A stretch of 64,000 nt of DNA, from contig NZ_JACWUO010000021.1 of NCBI RefSeq assembly GCF_020857975.1, forward strand, positions 1 to 64,000, in the 5' to 3' direction. Shown here one piece after another: positions 54,495 to 62,410 of this stretch; within the stretch, counting starts at the first letter, position 1, and each line of letters opens with the position of its first letter. Below the pieces are notes generated by a model. It saw only the letters and a list, made by a program, of their open reading frames with translations. It had not been told where the DNA came from and did no database searches. This DNA comes from Stenotrophomonas rhizophila (lineage in GTDB: Bacteria > Pseudomonadota > Gammaproteobacteria > Xanthomonadales > Xanthomonadaceae). A program made the translations under genes and the position numbers.

Positions 54495-55094
54495 ATGAAG
54501 ATCGAAGTGTGGCAGGGCGACATCACGACCCTGGCGGTGGATGCGATCGTCAACGCGGCCAATGAGTCCCTGCTCGGCGGCGGCGGCGTGGACGGCGCGA
54601 TCCACCGCGCGGCGGGTCCGCAACTGCTGGCCGAATGCCGGGCGCTGGCCGAAATCCGCCCGGGCATCCGCTGCACCACCGGCGAGGTCCGCGCCACGGC
54701 GGCCTACCAGCTGCCGGCACGATATGTCTTCCATACCGTCGGCCCGGTCTGGCAGGACGGCCAGCGCGACGAACCGGCGCTGCTGGCCAACTGCTACTGG
54801 AAATCGCTGCAGCTGGCCGAAAAGCTGGACGTGCAGTCGATCGCGTTCCCGGCGATCAGCTGCGGGGTGTTCGGCTACCCGCTGCACCAGGCCGCGCAGA
54901 TCGCCGCCACCGAGATCCTGACCTGGCAGCGCTCGCACCAGCAGCCGCGGCGGATCATCCTGGTGGCCTACAACGCGGCCACCTTCAAGGCCTACCAGTC
55001 GGCGTTGGCCGCCCAGGGCCAGCCGATCGATGCCCCGCCCGCGCCGCTGCTGCCGTCGCTGGAGCTCGGCCTGCCACCGGCGGCGGCGCACTGA
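54495..55094 (+). CDS. Macrodomain O-acetyl-ADP-ribose deacetylase (YmdB/MacroD-like)
   Basis: Binds ADP-ribose derivatives and probably hydrolyses O-acetyl-ADP-ribose or mono-ADP-ribose. The 199-aa protein has the MacroD motifs VDAIVNAANESLLGGGGVDGAIH (positions about 15-37) and SIAFPAISCGVFGYP. AGGAG lies 8 nt before the ATG. The C-terminal 25 residues are a Pro-rich tail beyond the domain. No ADP-ribosyltransferase gene is nearby. Confidence 0.92.
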   Translation: MKIEVWQGDITTLAVDAIVNAANESLLGGGGVDGAIHRAAGPQLLAECRALAEIRPGIRCTTGEVRATAAYQLPARYVFHTVGPVWQDGQRDEPALLANCYWKSLQLAEKLDVQSIAFPAISCGVFGYPLHQAAQIAATEILTWQRSHQQPRRIILVAYNAATFKAYQSALAAQGQPIDAPPAPLLPSLELGLPPAAAH

Positions 55095-55112
55095 GCCAGC
55101 CAGCGGGGCCGG

Positions 55113-56438
55113 TTACCGCGCCGCTGCCGCCGCGGCGTAGACCCACTGCGCGAAGAACGGCTGCAGCGAACGTCCAGCGGCCTTCTCCATGGCCCGCTGG
55201 AAATCGGCGGTGACCACCGAGCGGCCGTCGTTGGCGCGGGTGTAGTCGCCGATACCGTGCCAGAACACCTCCTCGCCCAGTTCGCTGCGCAGCAGGTGCA
55301 GCACGTAGGCTCCCTTCTGGTAGACCACCGTGCGGTCGTCGCCGCTGGGCGAATCCCAGTTCGCATAGACCAGCGCATGGTCGGCGCCCTTCGCACGCAC
55401 GGCCTCCCAGCGCGTGCGCCAGCGCTGCACCTGCGATTGATAGGCGGCCTCGCCCTGCGCCTGCTGCAGGTAGGCGGCGGTCATGAAGTTGGCGAATCCT
55501 TCATTGAGCCAGAAATGCTGCCAGCTGGCGCAGGTCACCCGGTTGCCCCACCACTGGTGCGCGGCCTCATGGGCCATCAACGCGGTCTGGCTGGGATCGG
55601 CAAGCACATCCTGCCCGTAGGCCTCGGACATCAACGACACCCCCGCCATTTCCTGCCCGATGGTGCTGGCCACGAGTGCCTGCTGGTAATCACCGCGATA
55701 CGGCAGGCCGGCGCGCGCGGCGAAGAAGTCGAGCATGTCGCCGGTGCGCGCGAACACGCTACGCAACTGGGCCGGCGTACGGTCCACGGAAAGGAAACGC
55801 AGCTGGACCGCCCCATGCTGTTGCGTGGCCTGCTGGTAGCGGCCTGCCGCGAAGCCATACACATAGCCGGGCATCGGCGTATCCAGCCGCCAGCGATGTT
55901 CATGGCGGCCATCGGCCAGCGTACGCGTGGGCAGCGCGCGCCCGGTGCCGGTGGCCAGCAGCGCCGGCGGCAGCGTCACCGACAGGTCGAGCGTGGCGCG
56001 CTCGTCCGGTGCGTCCACCGAGGGCATCCACTGGCGGGTGGAGAAGATCGTATAGACCTCGTCGCGTGCGGGGTCGAATTCCAGGCCGAACGTCGGCGCG
56101 CCCTGGTAGAGGATGCGCAGCTCGGCCACGGCGCCGCGTTTGAGCGGCGTGGGCAAGCGGATGCGCAGCTGCTGGTCGCCCTGTTCGAAGGCCAGCACGC
56201 GATTGCCCTGCATCACTGCGGTCACCTCAAGCTCGCCCACATCCAGGGTGAGCGTGGGCAGCGGCTGCCCGGCCCTGAAGCGGAGGGTCTGCTGGCCCTG
56301 TACGCGCTTGGCGGCGATGTCGGGCACCAGCGCGACCGCGTAGTGCAGCACATCGAATCCGCGCGACGGCGCGGCCTGCGCGACGGTGCAGGCAAGGAGC
56401 AGTGGTAACAGCAGCAGTGCACAGGCACGCACGATCAT
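55113..56438 (-). CDS. Secreted M1-family metallopeptidase, short form
   Basis: Zinc aminopeptidase-like protein with a signal peptide (cleavage after AQA). At 441 aa it keeps the N-terminal beta domain and the catalytic domain but lacks the C-terminal helical domain of aminopeptidase N. The zinc site HEAAHQWWGN with NEGFA, 18 residues apart, is complete, and the catalytic Tyr lies in VVYQKGAYVL. The exopeptidase GxMEN motif is replaced by GQEMAG, so substrate specificity may differ. It converges with the macrodomain gene. Confidence 0.88.
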   Translation of the reverse strand: MIVRACALLLLPLLLACTVAQAAPSRGFDVLHYAVALVPDIAAKRVQGQQTLRFRAGQPLPTLTLDVGELEVTAVMQGNRVLAFEQGDQQLRIRLPTPLKRGAVAELRILYQGAPTFGLEFDPARDEVYTIFSTRQWMPSVDAPDERATLDLSVTLPPALLATGTGRALPTRTLADGRHEHRWRLDTPMPGYVYGFAAGRYQQATQQHGAVQLRFLSVDRTPAQLRSVFARTGDMLDFFAARAGLPYRGDYQQALVASTIGQEMAGVSLMSEAYGQDVLADPSQTALMAHEAAHQWWGNRVTCASWQHFWLNEGFANFMTAAYLQQAQGEAAYQSQVQRWRTRWEAVRAKGADHALVYANWDSPSGDDRTVVYQKGAYVLHLLRSELGEEVFWHGIGDYTRANDGRSVVTADFQRAMEKAAGRSLQPFFAQWVYAAAAAAR

Positions 56439-56619
56439 CGGGTCGATCCAGGCAAACGATGGATCGCATCGTGACAGAGCACCGGGGGGTTGGCCAAAGG
56501 GTTCTTCGCCCAGGTCCAGGGCTGCCGTCCAAAGGTCGTTGGCAGGGTAGAGAGGTTGGTGATGCCGGCCGTTGGATGCTGTTGCTTTTCCGCTTCGCGG
56601 ATGACGTCAACGTCGAAAG

Positions 56620-56915
56620 CGTTTCGTGCCCCTTCGGGACGCGAGTCACTTTCTTGCTCGTGCAAGAAAGTAACCAAAGAACACGCCCCCGTCCGCTCGC
56701 CAGCGGGCTGCGCCCGCCGGTTCCCTGCGCTTCTCGCGTCATCGGGGGACGGCGCGGAACTCGCTTCGCTCGCGCCCCCAGACCAGCGGGCGCCGGTCGC
56801 TCCAACGCGTCGCCACGCGCCCATGTGTTGCCGCGCATCCCTTAGCACGCTTCATGCTTGGCCCGCGCCTCTTCGCCCCCACTGCCGCTGCGATGCTCGG
56901 CTCGCTCCAAGGGGG
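56620..56915. repeat. Composite dispersed repeat, copy 2
   Basis: Same modules as 35093-35255: the C(C/T)TTCGGG hairpin, the perfect CTTTCTTGC-TCGT-GCAAGAAAG hairpin with AAGTAACCAAAGAACACGCC, then ACGCGTCGCCACGCGCC and GCCGCTGCGATGCTCGGCTC. An extra segment of roughly 130 bp separates the first two modules. A CAACAGCAACGACAACGGCA-type tract and an inverted SMAG follow, as in copy 1. Confidence 0.8.
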
Positions 56916-56973
56916 AGGTAAATCAAGGTCAAGATCACCAGCGACAGCAACAGCAACGACAACGGCAACGGCG

Positions 56974-56996
56974 TCCAACCATCGGTGGGCCCTACT
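56974..56996. repeat. SMAG-type REP, inverted
   Basis: GTCCAACCATCGGTGGGCCC then TAC, reading GTAGGGCCCACCGATGGTTG on the minus strand. It caps composite repeat copy 2 at the same end as the 35298 unit caps copy 1. Confidence 0.7.
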
Positions 56997-57024
56997 GCTC
57001 CAATTCCTGGCAACCCCATCGGGG

Positions 57025-57093
57025 GTAGGTCCGACCCGTGATTGGACACACTTCGTCTCGGCATCACGTTGTCCAAGCTTGGCTTGGACCTAC
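57025..57093. repeat. Pair of facing SMAG REPs
   Basis: GTAGGTCCGACCCGTGATTG at 57025 and, inverted, GTCCAAGCTTGGCTTGGACC then TAC ending at 57093. Confidence 0.75.
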
Positions 57094-57128
57094 GCTTTCC
57101 CATGCGTACCAGCCATGTGTGGAGGGTT

Positions 57129-57305
57129 GGCGTGGGTGGGTTGGCGGGACTGTCGAAAACATGGATGTTTTCGCCAAGCCCCCATGGGTGAAGGCGCATT
57201 GCTTGCGAGGCACTGCCTCGCATGCGACTGAACGCTCAGCCGCCGGCGGCTGGGCCGGGCCGCGGAGCGGGGTTCACGGCGTGTCCCGCCAACCCACCCG
57301 CGCCA
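57129..57305. repeat. Element with 22-bp inverted ends (MITE-like)
   Basis: GGCGTGGGTGGGTTGGCGGG then AC at 57129-57150 is matched by its inverse at 57284-57305 with one mismatch. The interior holds two further perfect hairpins, CGAAAAC-ATGGAT-GTTTTCG and TGCGAGGCA-C-TGCCTCGCA. No coding frame. It may be a miniature mobile element or a structured RNA. Confidence 0.6.
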
Positions 57306-57387
57306 GCCCAATCAGCGCATACCGGTCACTGCCGTTGATCTGAGGCTGTAGCTCGCAGGTGAGTTCGCGCAAATCGACGAAGAACCC

Positions 57388-57415
57388 AAAAAAACGCCGG
57401 CGCGAGGCCGGCGTT
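57388..57415 (-). terminator. Rho-independent terminator of the aldolase gene
   Basis: On the minus strand AACGCCGGC-CTCGC-GCCGGCGTT runs into TTTTT, 25 bp past the stop. Confidence 0.92.
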
Positions 57416-57439
57416 TCTTCATTCGCGGTCAGGCCGGTA

Positions 57440-58444
57440 TCAGCCGTTCCACTTGCCCTGTGCGGCCAGGCCGTTTTCCTTGGCGCGGTCGTACACGGTC
57501 TGCTGGGCCTTGGCGATGTTGGCTTTGGTGTCCTTGGCCCACAGCTTCAGCGCGGCCTGCTGCATGGCGCGGCCGTAGGAGAAGCTCAGCGGCCACGGCA
57601 GGTTGCCCATCTGGTTCATGGCATCCAGGTGCGCGGTGGACTGTTCGTCGGTCTGGCCGCCGGACAGGAACACCACGCCCGGCAGGATCGCCGGCACGGT
57701 GCTCTTGAGGCACATCACGGTCGACTCGGCCACTTCCTCGACGTCGGCCTGCTCTTCGCAGCCCTTGCCCGAGATGACCATCGAGGCCTTCAGGATGGTG
57801 CCTTCCAGCAGCACGTTCTGCTGGTACAGCGCGTCGAACAGCGAACGCAGGGTGGCCTCGGTGACTTCGTAGCAGGTCTCGATGTCGTGGTCGCCGTCCA
57901 TGATCACTTCCGGCTCGACCATCGGCACCAGGCCGCATTCCTGGCACAGCGCCGCATAACGGGCCAGCGCATGCGCGTTGGACTCGATGCAGGTGCCCGA
58001 CGGGATGCTCTCGCCGATGTTGATCACCGCACGCCACTTGGCAAAACGCGCACCCAGCTTGTAGTACTCCTGCAGGCGCTCGCGCAGGCCGTCCAGGCCT
58101 TCGGTCACCAGCTCACCGGGGCAGCCGGCCAGCGCGTGGGCGCCCTTGTCGACCTTGATGCCCGGGATGATGCCGTGGTCGGCCATGTACTTGGCGAACG
58201 GCACGCCGTCCTTGGTGGACTGACGGATGGTTTCGTCGTACAGGATCGCGCCGGAGATATGCTCGTTCAGCTTCGGCGTGGTCAGCAGCATTTCGCGGTA
58301 GGCGCGACGGTTCTCTTCGGTGTTTTCCAGGCCGACGCTGGCGAAGCGCTTGCCGATGGTGCCGGTGGATTCGTCGATTGCGATGATGCCCTTGCCCGGG
58401 GCGACCATGGCCTGGGCGGTTTCAGCCAGCTGTTCGATGCTCAT
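57440..58444 (-). CDS. Class I fructose-bisphosphate aldolase
   Basis: Cleaves fructose 1,6-bisphosphate through a Schiff base, no metal needed. The 334-aa protein has the eukaryote-like class I motifs GIIAIDESTGTIGKRF, MVEPEVIMDGDH and, for the Lys that forms the imine, ILKASMVISGKG. The C-terminal half includes VFLSGGQTDEQ. ATG 58444 starts the conserved N terminus. Class I aldolases of this type are usual in Xanthomonadaceae. Pyruvate kinase and phosphoglycerate kinase genes lie just upstream on the same strand. Confidence 0.94.
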   Translation of the reverse strand: MSIEQLAETAQAMVAPGKGIIAIDESTGTIGKRFASVGLENTEENRRAYREMLLTTPKLNEHISGAILYDETIRQSTKDGVPFAKYMADHGIIPGIKVDKGAHALAGCPGELVTEGLDGLRERLQEYYKLGARFAKWRAVINIGESIPSGTCIESNAHALARYAALCQECGLVPMVEPEVIMDGDHDIETCYEVTEATLRSLFDALYQQNVLLEGTILKASMVISGKGCEEQADVEEVAESTVMCLKSTVPAILPGVVFLSGGQTDEQSTAHLDAMNQMGNLPWPLSFSYGRAMQQAALKLWAKDTKANIAKAQQTVYDRAKENGLAAQGKWNG

Positions 58445-58583
58445 GTATTTCCTGTGGCGGGTGCGGGAAAACCCCAATTATAGCGGGCCGCCCCCGTGAA
58501 CTGGCTGTACACGCGATCTGGAAACGCTTTCAGCTTGCCCGGCGTGACGGCGCGCCATGCCGGCGCGCCGCCCTCGCATCCTC

Positions 58584-60050
58584 TTACAGCTCGCCCAGGC
58601 CGCTGGCGCGGCCGTCTTCGCCCACTTCCAGCAGGCGCAGGGTGTTGGTGGCGCCATGGGTTTCCATGTGCTCACCGCTGGTGAACACCACCCGGTCGCC
58701 GGCCTGCAGCTGGTTGGCTTCCACCAGCAGGCGGATGCTGCCGCGGGCCGCTTCGCGCGGGGTGAAGCCGCGGCTGTCGAAGTTGATCGGGAACACATCG
58801 CGCATCAGCGCCATCTGCCGGCGCGCGCCGTCGTGGCGGGTCACCGCGAACACCGGCGCCGAGGCACGGAAGCGCGACAGGTAACGCGCGGTGCCACCGG
58901 ATTCGGTCATCGCCACGATCGCGCGCACGCCCACGTGCTGGGACAGGAACATGGTGGCCATGGCGATGGCCTGGTCGGCACGCTCCAGCCCGCGCGGCGA
59001 GGCGCCGAAGTCGGTCTCGGTCTGGAACTGGCGCTCGGCGCCCAGGCAGATCCGCGCCATCGCTTCAACCGCCTTGACCGGATACGCACCGGCGGCGGTT
59101 TCGGCCGACAGCATCACCGCATCGGTACCGTCGATGACCGAGTTGGCCACGTCCAGTACTTCGGCGCGGGTCGGGATCGGGCTTTCCACCATCGACTGCA
59201 GCATCTGGGTGGCGGTGATCACCACCTTGTTCTGCGCCAGCGAGGCCTTGATGATCTTCTTCTGCAGGCCCGGCAGTTCGGCATCGCCGATTTCCACGCC
59301 CAGGTCGCCACGGGCCACCATCACCACGTCGCTGGCGTCGATGATCTCTTCCAGGTTCTCGATCGCTTCGGTGCGCTCGATCTTGGACACCAGCGCCGCA
59401 AAGCAGCCGTGCGATTCAGCGATCTCGCGGGCGTCGTTCATGTCCTGCGCATTGCGGCAGAACGAGACGGCGATGAAGTCCACCCCGATCTTGGCCACGA
59501 TGCCGATCAGTTCCTTGTCGCGCTCGGTCAGCGCGCCCAGCGACAGGCCGCCGCCCTGCTTGTTCAGGCCCTTGCGGTCGGACAGCACGCCGTCGTTGAG
59601 CACGGTGTTGATGATGCGCTCGCCCTGCACTTCGAGCACCTGCAGCTGCATCAGGCCATCGTCGAGCAGCAGCACGTCGCCGGCCACCACGTCCTGCGGC
59701 AGGCCCAGGTAGCTCACGCCCACCTGGGTGGTGTCGCCCGGCGGCGGGGTGGCCGAGGCCACCAGGTCGAAGCGGTCGCCGGCCTTGAGCTTGATCTTGC
59801 CTTCGGTGAAACGCTCGATGCGGATCTTCGGGCCCGGCAGGTCGGCCAGGATGCCCACTTCCACGCCCACGCGCTGCGCGGCGGCGCGCACGTCGGCGGC
59901 GCGCTTGGCCTGGCCGGACGGATCGCCGTGGCTGAAGTTCAAACGCACCACGTTCACGCCGGCGCGGAACAGATCCTCCAGCACGCCCGGCGGGTCGGTC
60001 GCCGGTCCGAGGGTGGCGAGGATCTTGGTGCGGCGCTGACGCTCAATCAT
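58584..60050 (-). CDS. pyk: Pyruvate kinase
   Basis: Last step of glycolysis, phosphoenolpyruvate to pyruvate with ATP formation. The 488-aa protein begins RRTKILATLGPATD and has NVVRLNFSHGD, the metal/PEP site MVARGDLGVEI, the signature with catalytic Lys (VSKIERTEAI) and the C-terminal domain. Separated from the aldolase gene by 139 bp, it is probably an independent unit. Confidence 0.95.
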   Translation of the reverse strand: MIERQRRTKILATLGPATDPPGVLEDLFRAGVNVVRLNFSHGDPSGQAKRAADVRAAAQRVGVEVGILADLPGPKIRIERFTEGKIKLKAGDRFDLVASATPPPGDTTQVGVSYLGLPQDVVAGDVLLLDDGLMQLQVLEVQGERIINTVLNDGVLSDRKGLNKQGGGLSLGALTERDKELIGIVAKIGVDFIAVSFCRNAQDMNDAREIAESHGCFAALVSKIERTEAIENLEEIIDASDVVMVARGDLGVEIGDAELPGLQKKIIKASLAQNKVVITATQMLQSMVESPIPTRAEVLDVANSVIDGTDAVMLSAETAAGAYPVKAVEAMARICLGAERQFQTETDFGASPRGLERADQAIAMATMFLSQHVGVRAIVAMTESGGTARYLSRFRASAPVFAVTRHDGARRQMALMRDVFPINFDSRGFTPREAARGSIRLLVEANQLQAGDRVVFTSGEHMETHGATNTLRLLEVGEDGRASGLGEL

Positions 60051-60263
60051 GGTAAATGGGCTCCCGGGAAAGAACTGAAATTAGCACACCCTTCACGTCC
60101 CATGAATACGTTTACAGCCTTGGCGTAGCTGGTTCTTGCCGATGTCCTGCAGACAGCGGCGGACCGCCGGGCGGACATCGGTCGACCGCGATACCGCAGC
60201 AAGCCCCGACCCGGCTGGCTTTGCGCGCGACATGCGGCAGCGTACGGGACGCCGCCGGATGGC

Positions 60264-60971
60264 TCAGGCGAGCACGGACAGCAGCTCATCCGGGGCACTT
60301 ACCACGTGCTGGGCGCCGGCCGATTGCAGCTCCTGGGCGCCGCCAAATCCCCACAACACGCCGATATTGCGCATGCCGTGATGGCGCGCGCCGGCGATAT
60401 CCATGCGCCGGTCGCCGATCATCCAGCACTGTTCGGGCGTCAATGACAGCCGCTGCAGCGCCTCGGCGACCAGTTGCGGCTTCTCGCTGCGGCTGCCGTC
60501 GATGGTCGCCCCGATCACGTCCTCGAAGCACCCGCCGAACGGCAGGTGCGCGATGATGCGGCGTGCGTGCGGTTCGTTCTTGGCGGTGACGATGGCCAGC
60601 CGGTGGCCGCGGTCGTGCAGGTCCCGCACCACCTCGCCGATCCGCGGGTACACCTCATGCTCGCGCCAGCCGACCACGTCGAAGCGTTCGCGGTAGTAGG
60701 TGACCGCCTGCTCCACATCGGCCGGGTCATCGAACAGCGGCGCGAAGCTGGTGCGCAGCGACGGCCCGATCCAGTGCCGCAGTTCTTCCAGCGGCGGCAC
60801 CGGCTTGCCCATCCGGGTCAGCGCATGCGCCACGCATTGGGTGATGCCCACGGCCGAATCGATCAGCGTCCCGTCGAGGTCGAAGAACAGCGCTGCGCGC
60901 TGTTCTTCGGAATGACGACCAACGGTCGTCATCCACCGGGCGTCGCCCGTCACCGACCGCTCCTCGGCCAT
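60264..60971 (-). CDS. HAD-family phosphatase (phosphoglycolate-phosphatase-like)
   Basis: A 235-aa HAD hydrolase with motif I FFDLDGTLIDS, a helical cap, motif II AIVTAK, motif III Lys in SEKPQLV and motif IV MIGDRRMDIAGA. Build is like Gph/PpaX. The ATG at 60971 overlaps the pgk stop by one base, so translation is coupled to pgk; an internal ATG at 60932 is possible. Substrate not fixed by sequence; the pgk link suggests a small phosphate ester of central metabolism. Confidence 0.87.
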   Translation of the reverse strand: MAEERSVTGDARWMTTVGRHSEEQRAALFFDLDGTLIDSAVGITQCVAHALTRMGKPVPPLEELRHWIGPSLRTSFAPLFDDPADVEQAVTYYRERFDVVGWREHEVYPRIGEVVRDLHDRGHRLAIVTAKNEPHARRIIAHLPFGGCFEDVIGATIDGSRSEKPQLVAEALQRLSLTPEQCWMIGDRRMDIAGARHHGMRNIGVLWGFGGAQELQSAGAQHVVSAPDELLSVLA

Positions 60972-62146
60972 CACGCGCCCCGGGCGTCGAGTGCGGCCAC
61001 CGCCGGCAGGGTCTTGCCTTCCAGGAACTCCAGGAACGCGCCACCACCGGTGGAGATGTAGCTCACCTCGCCGGCGATGCCGTACTTGTCGACTGCGGCC
61101 AGGGTGTCGCCGCCACCGGCGATCGAGAATGCCGGCGAGGCCGCGATCGCACGGGCCAGCGCCTCGGTACCATGGCTGAAGGCCTCGAATTCAAACACGC
61201 CGACCGGGCCGTTCCAGACCACGGTGCCGGCCTTGGCGATCAGGCCCGCATAGCGCTGGGCGGTGTCCGGACCGATGTCCAGGATCAGGTCGTCCTCGGC
61301 CACGTCGGCGACGGCCTTCACCGTGGCTTCTGCGCCGGGCAGGAACTGCTTGGCCACCACCACGTCGGTGGGCAGCGGGATGTCGGCACCGCGCGCCTTG
61401 GCATCGGCCACGATCTTCTTCGCGGTCTCCAGCAGGTCCGGCTCGTACAGCGACTTGCCGACCGGATGGCCGGCCGCGGCGATGAAGGTATTGGCGATGC
61501 CGCCACCGACGATCAGCTGGTCGACCTTGCCGACCAGGCTGGACAGCAGTTCCAGCTTGGTGCTGACCTTGCTGCCGGCGACGATCGCCAGCAGCGGCGG
61601 TGCGGGCGCCAGCAGGGCCTTGGCCAGCGCGTCCAGCTCGGCCATCAGCAGCGGGCCACCGGCCGCCACCGGGGCGAAGCGGATCACCCCGTGGGTGGAC
61701 GCCTGGGCACGGTGCGCGGTGCCGAAGGCATCCATCACGAACACATCGCACAGCGCGGCGTACTTCTTCGCCAGCGCTTCATCGTCCTTGGCTTCGCCCA
61801 CGTTCATGCGGCAGTTTTCCAGCAGCACGATCGATCCCGGCGCCACCGCCACGCCATCGACCCAGTCGCGCACCAGCGGCACGTCCACGCCAAGCAGGGC
61901 CGACAGGCGCAGCGCCACTGGCGCCAGCGAATCGGCTTCGCTCCATACCCCTTCCTTCGGCCGCCCCAGGTGCGAGGTGACCATCACCGCCGCGCCCTTC
62001 TCCAGGGCCAGCTTCAACGTCGGCAACGATGCGCTGATGCGCTGCTCGGAGGTGATGCGGCCGTCTTCGATCGGCACGTTCAGGTCTTGCCTGATCAACA
62101 CGCGCTTGCCGGAGAGATCGAGGTCGGTCATGCGAACGATGGACAT
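60971..62146 (-). CDS. pgk: Phosphoglycerate kinase
   Basis: Transfers the acyl phosphate of 1,3-bisphosphoglycerate to ADP. The 391-aa protein has the signature KRVLIRQDLNVPIEDG, the substrate Arg/His segment VMVTSHLGRPK, the hinge NGPVGVFEFE and the nucleotide loop IAGGGDTLAAV. Usual length. The HAD phosphatase gene follows with overlapping start; a REP-derived tandem array lies upstream. Confidence 0.96.
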   Translation of the reverse strand: MSIVRMTDLDLSGKRVLIRQDLNVPIEDGRITSEQRISASLPTLKLALEKGAAVMVTSHLGRPKEGVWSEADSLAPVALRLSALLGVDVPLVRDWVDGVAVAPGSIVLLENCRMNVGEAKDDEALAKKYAALCDVFVMDAFGTAHRAQASTHGVIRFAPVAAGGPLLMAELDALAKALLAPAPPLLAIVAGSKVSTKLELLSSLVGKVDQLIVGGGIANTFIAAAGHPVGKSLYEPDLLETAKKIVADAKARGADIPLPTDVVVAKQFLPGAEATVKAVADVAEDDLILDIGPDTAQRYAGLIAKAGTVVWNGPVGVFEFEAFSHGTEALARAIAASPAFSIAGGGDTLAAVDKYGIAGEVSYISTGGGAFLEFLEGKTLPAVAALDARGA

Positions 62147-62272
62147 GGGGCAACTCTTTGGCGGGAAAGGAAAGGGCGCCGCGCACGGCGCGCATGCCCA
62201 TTGTCCCGGCTGCGCCGGTGCATCGCAAATGGGCCGGCGATGACCGCGTTTTCATCGCTTGCCTGTAACGAG

Positions 62273-62362
62273 CAACGGTCCAACCGGTGTACCGCCCCAA
62301 CGGTCCAACCGATCTACCGACCAACGGTCCAACCGATGTACCGACCAACGGTCGGTACCTAC
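62273..62362. repeat. Tandem array of a 24-25-bp REP-derived unit
   Basis: The unit CAACGGTCCAACCGATNTAC then CGAC is repeated three times (62273, 62298, 62322) with few changes. A truncated fourth copy, CAACGGTCGGTACCTAC, ends in the inverted GTAG of a SMAG element. It lies about 130 bp upstream of pgk. Confidence 0.85.
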
Positions 62363-62372
62363 CCCCGCCGCG

Positions 62373-62398
62373 GTAGGCGATGACCGTTGGTCATCGCC
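62373..62398. repeat. SMAG-type REP
   Basis: GTAGGCGATGACCGTTGGTC then ATCGCC, facing the inverted end of the tandem array and 13 bp past the DUF3999 stop. Confidence 0.75.
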
Positions 62399-62410
62399 GG
62401 CGGTCGCGCA

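Larger units (their letters stand above)
56439..57439. other. 1-kb repeat-rich gap without genes
   Basis: About 1000 bp between two minus-strand genes. It holds the second composite repeat, SMAG REPs, a 180-bp element with inverted ends and a terminator, each listed separately. None of the open frames here looks like a conserved protein. Confidence 0.7.
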
